A stretch of 64,000 bases of DNA from Lytechinus pictus (taxonomy: Eukaryota; Echinodermata; Echinoidea; Temnopleuroida; Toxopneustidae): NCBI RefSeq assembly GCF_037042905.1, contig NC_087251.1:47130373-47194372 (forward strand), written 5' to 3'. Numbering within the stretch: the stretch's first letter is position 1; every line of letters starts with the position of its first letter. The position numbers were made by a program, and so were the translations under genes. The notes under the pieces are model-generated. The model was not told the DNA's origin. It ran no database searches and worked only from the letters and a program-made list of their open reading frames with translations. This document shows, one piece after another, positions 52,201-55,200 of this stretch.

Positions 52201-55200
52201 AGTCTGTGGGAGATGAAATTCATAAAAGGGTGATTATTTTTTATTCTAATTGTTCTGCTTAATTAATTTAGGGTTCAATTTAGTTGTTAAATGGTCTGTA
52301 ATAATTTCCATTGAAAAAAAACAATGAAAAACAAAAGATGAAAAAACAATGAAATACATAAGGAAAACAAAATTGACTTTTGTAATTTTTCTTTATGTAA
52401 ACCTTCAAATTAGATTACAAGGATGACATCTGGAAAAAAAGAAGAAAATTTAAAGTGAAATTGGGTGTTAAATATGCAAATAATGATTTTCATGAATAAA
52501 TTTGCATATTTTATTCATAATGAATAAAAACTAATTTTTTCCGAGTTTTTTTTTATACTGGCCTGTAGTTTATGTGGTAAAGAATGTGTATGCCAAATTT
52601 TGACGCAATCGCACAAATGGCGGCTGAGATCAGAAGGGCCCCCCCATCCTCAATACATCTAAAATAGCCCGGTCCTTTTAGGGTTAATTATTATGATGTG
52701 TAGTCATATAGGTGCATTAAGTAAAATCATATCAGTTGGATAGAATTTCCAAGGTTACCATTCTTGAAATCCCTGATTTTAAGTAAGTGTAGCCAGATGT
52801 GACAAATCTACCAACGCTTTTTTTATCATTCTACATTCACAGTCCTTCGTATCACATGCTTTGAGAATCAAGAAATATATTTTAATTTTAATACCCAGAC
52901 TGAGTTTTAGAAGTAGAGTACCAAAAAATGATGATAAATCAGTCATCTTTGGCCTGTTCCGCGAAGAACTTATGAAGAACTTGAGCATTGCATGATAGTT
53001 AACAACGTGGCAAAGGCTTTGTCACTCTACTGTTCAATAGATGTTTGTGTCATTTGTGACTTCTAATGATCATGTAATTTGTCGACATGTAAACCAGAAC
53101 CTATTTCTTTTCTCGTTATATTGAAAGGTCCTGAGAATGATGATGGAGAGCTGGATTTGACAGGGATAAATGATAGGGAAATAGATGCAGTAAGTAATCA
53201 TTTATCTTAGTAAATCTCTTCTGAAGTTAGTCATGTATACCCTTGGGTGTTAGATTACAATGTTGGATATTTGAATGAAGCTCACTCTGAATAACGAAGA
53301 GCATACATCCATTACAGATAAACATTTAATAAAGTGAAACTTTTTCTGTCGTAAAGTGGATGCATGTATTACAAGTACTTTATTTTTCATGTTCATCATG
53401 AACGATTGAGTCATCTAAATTTAATCATGCATATGTTTTATAAAAGCTCAACAAAAGTAATGACACATTAATGTATCTGTGTACTAGAGAAAAATGTTAC
53501 TTCTATTATGTTCTATTGGAGTGAATGTCTGGGCCCATTTCAGGGAAATTGTCAGCACTGACAGTTTGTCATTATCTGACAGTTACCATAGTAACAATCA
53601 GATAAATATTGATGGAATGCCACCGATTTGGTCTATAATTTTGCACTTCGTAAATTTTGTGTTATATCTACTTCTTTTGTAGTGTCAATAATATGTCAAT
53701 TGCAAATATTACAGTAATTAGATTTCAATATCGATTAAATTATATTCATTCATGTTTCTATGGTAGTCTTTTATCTCCATAATGTATACATTCCATTCTT
53801 TTAAATTTTTATCAGTTTATTCTGAGTGAAAAAGAAGTGACTATAAAAACCAATCTTTGGATGAAGGAGAATGGAGAATACATGAAACAAATGGAAGGTA
53901 ACTCAGATTTAAACGTTTGATGTTTTTACTATTTATTTTGATATTCCTGACATATATGAGATATGCTTTGAAATTGTAATGCTGACAGGCGCAATGAATT
54001 AACGGCATATTAATACTTACTTCCGCTAAAATTTTATTCGGACAAGATTGTCTCTCAAATTCACTTTTGTTGTGAATAATGCCATTAATAGAAATACAAT
54101 AACTAGATGCTTGCCACTAATCAGAAATTTTGAAATAAAAGAAAATAATATTCAGGGATCAGTTATTTCTATCCTTTAGCTAGTTTGCATTTTTAAAATT
54201 ACCTTTTTTCTTTATGGCTTTGCTAATATTTATGTCTTACACTGTAAAACGCATAGAGAGAGCTTTTTCTATTATGCGCTTAATAAATTAATCTTTATTA
54301 TTGTTGTTATTATGGATACGCTTTTTAGATCCTCTTTTCTTCACAGGTGTAAAATTAAAGATGTATTTGATTTGATAATTTTCGGTAAAGAAAATTTGAA
54401 ATTAAAGATGTACCGTACATGCATTTAATTTCATTATTTTCAGAAAAGGAGAAGAGATTACAAAAAGAGCGAGAAGAACAAGGACTGAAGCCTGATCAGC
54501 CAAAGAAGGTGAGTTTGATGTTGATGGGTTTTTTTTTACAACTGAATGTGTGAGATGAAGTATTAGTACAGATAACAATATTGAGAAAATAGTTCATAAA
54601 CACTTGTCAGAAAATTTTATCTTTTGTTTATTTTTTCTTGTAGAAAGAATAATGTGGATGCCTCACTGAAATTACATTGCTTTATCTACATTTCTATCTT
54701 CGTTTATCTTATAGCACGTAGAAACGTATTGTGATATGTGCTTCATATTAAGTTGGTATATTGTTATAACTGTATGAAATATATGGAGGATCCCACTTTC
54801 ATTACTTACTTTATCCACAATTGTTATCTTACTATTTCTTTTAGCACCTAGAAACATATTGTGTAAAGCACTTTCTATATTTGGGTATATCATTATTGTT
54901 ATTACTGTAGGAAATATTCAGATTGATACAAATCATTTTCATACATTTATAACAAATATTAACGATACAAATCAGTGTTATTACAATTATATTTAAAAAC
55001 ATCAATGAAGAGAAGAGGGAGAGAGAGAGAGAGAGACGCAATGGTTGCTATTTGCCTACAGAGACTTACTGAATAGATTTAAAATAACAAGTTAACCCAC
55101 AGAACAAGACAAAACGAAAAAAGAGTAAAATAAAACGAAAAAAAAAGCAGGACGACAAAAGAAGAAATAAACATAGATAGAAACAGGACGAATTGCAACC

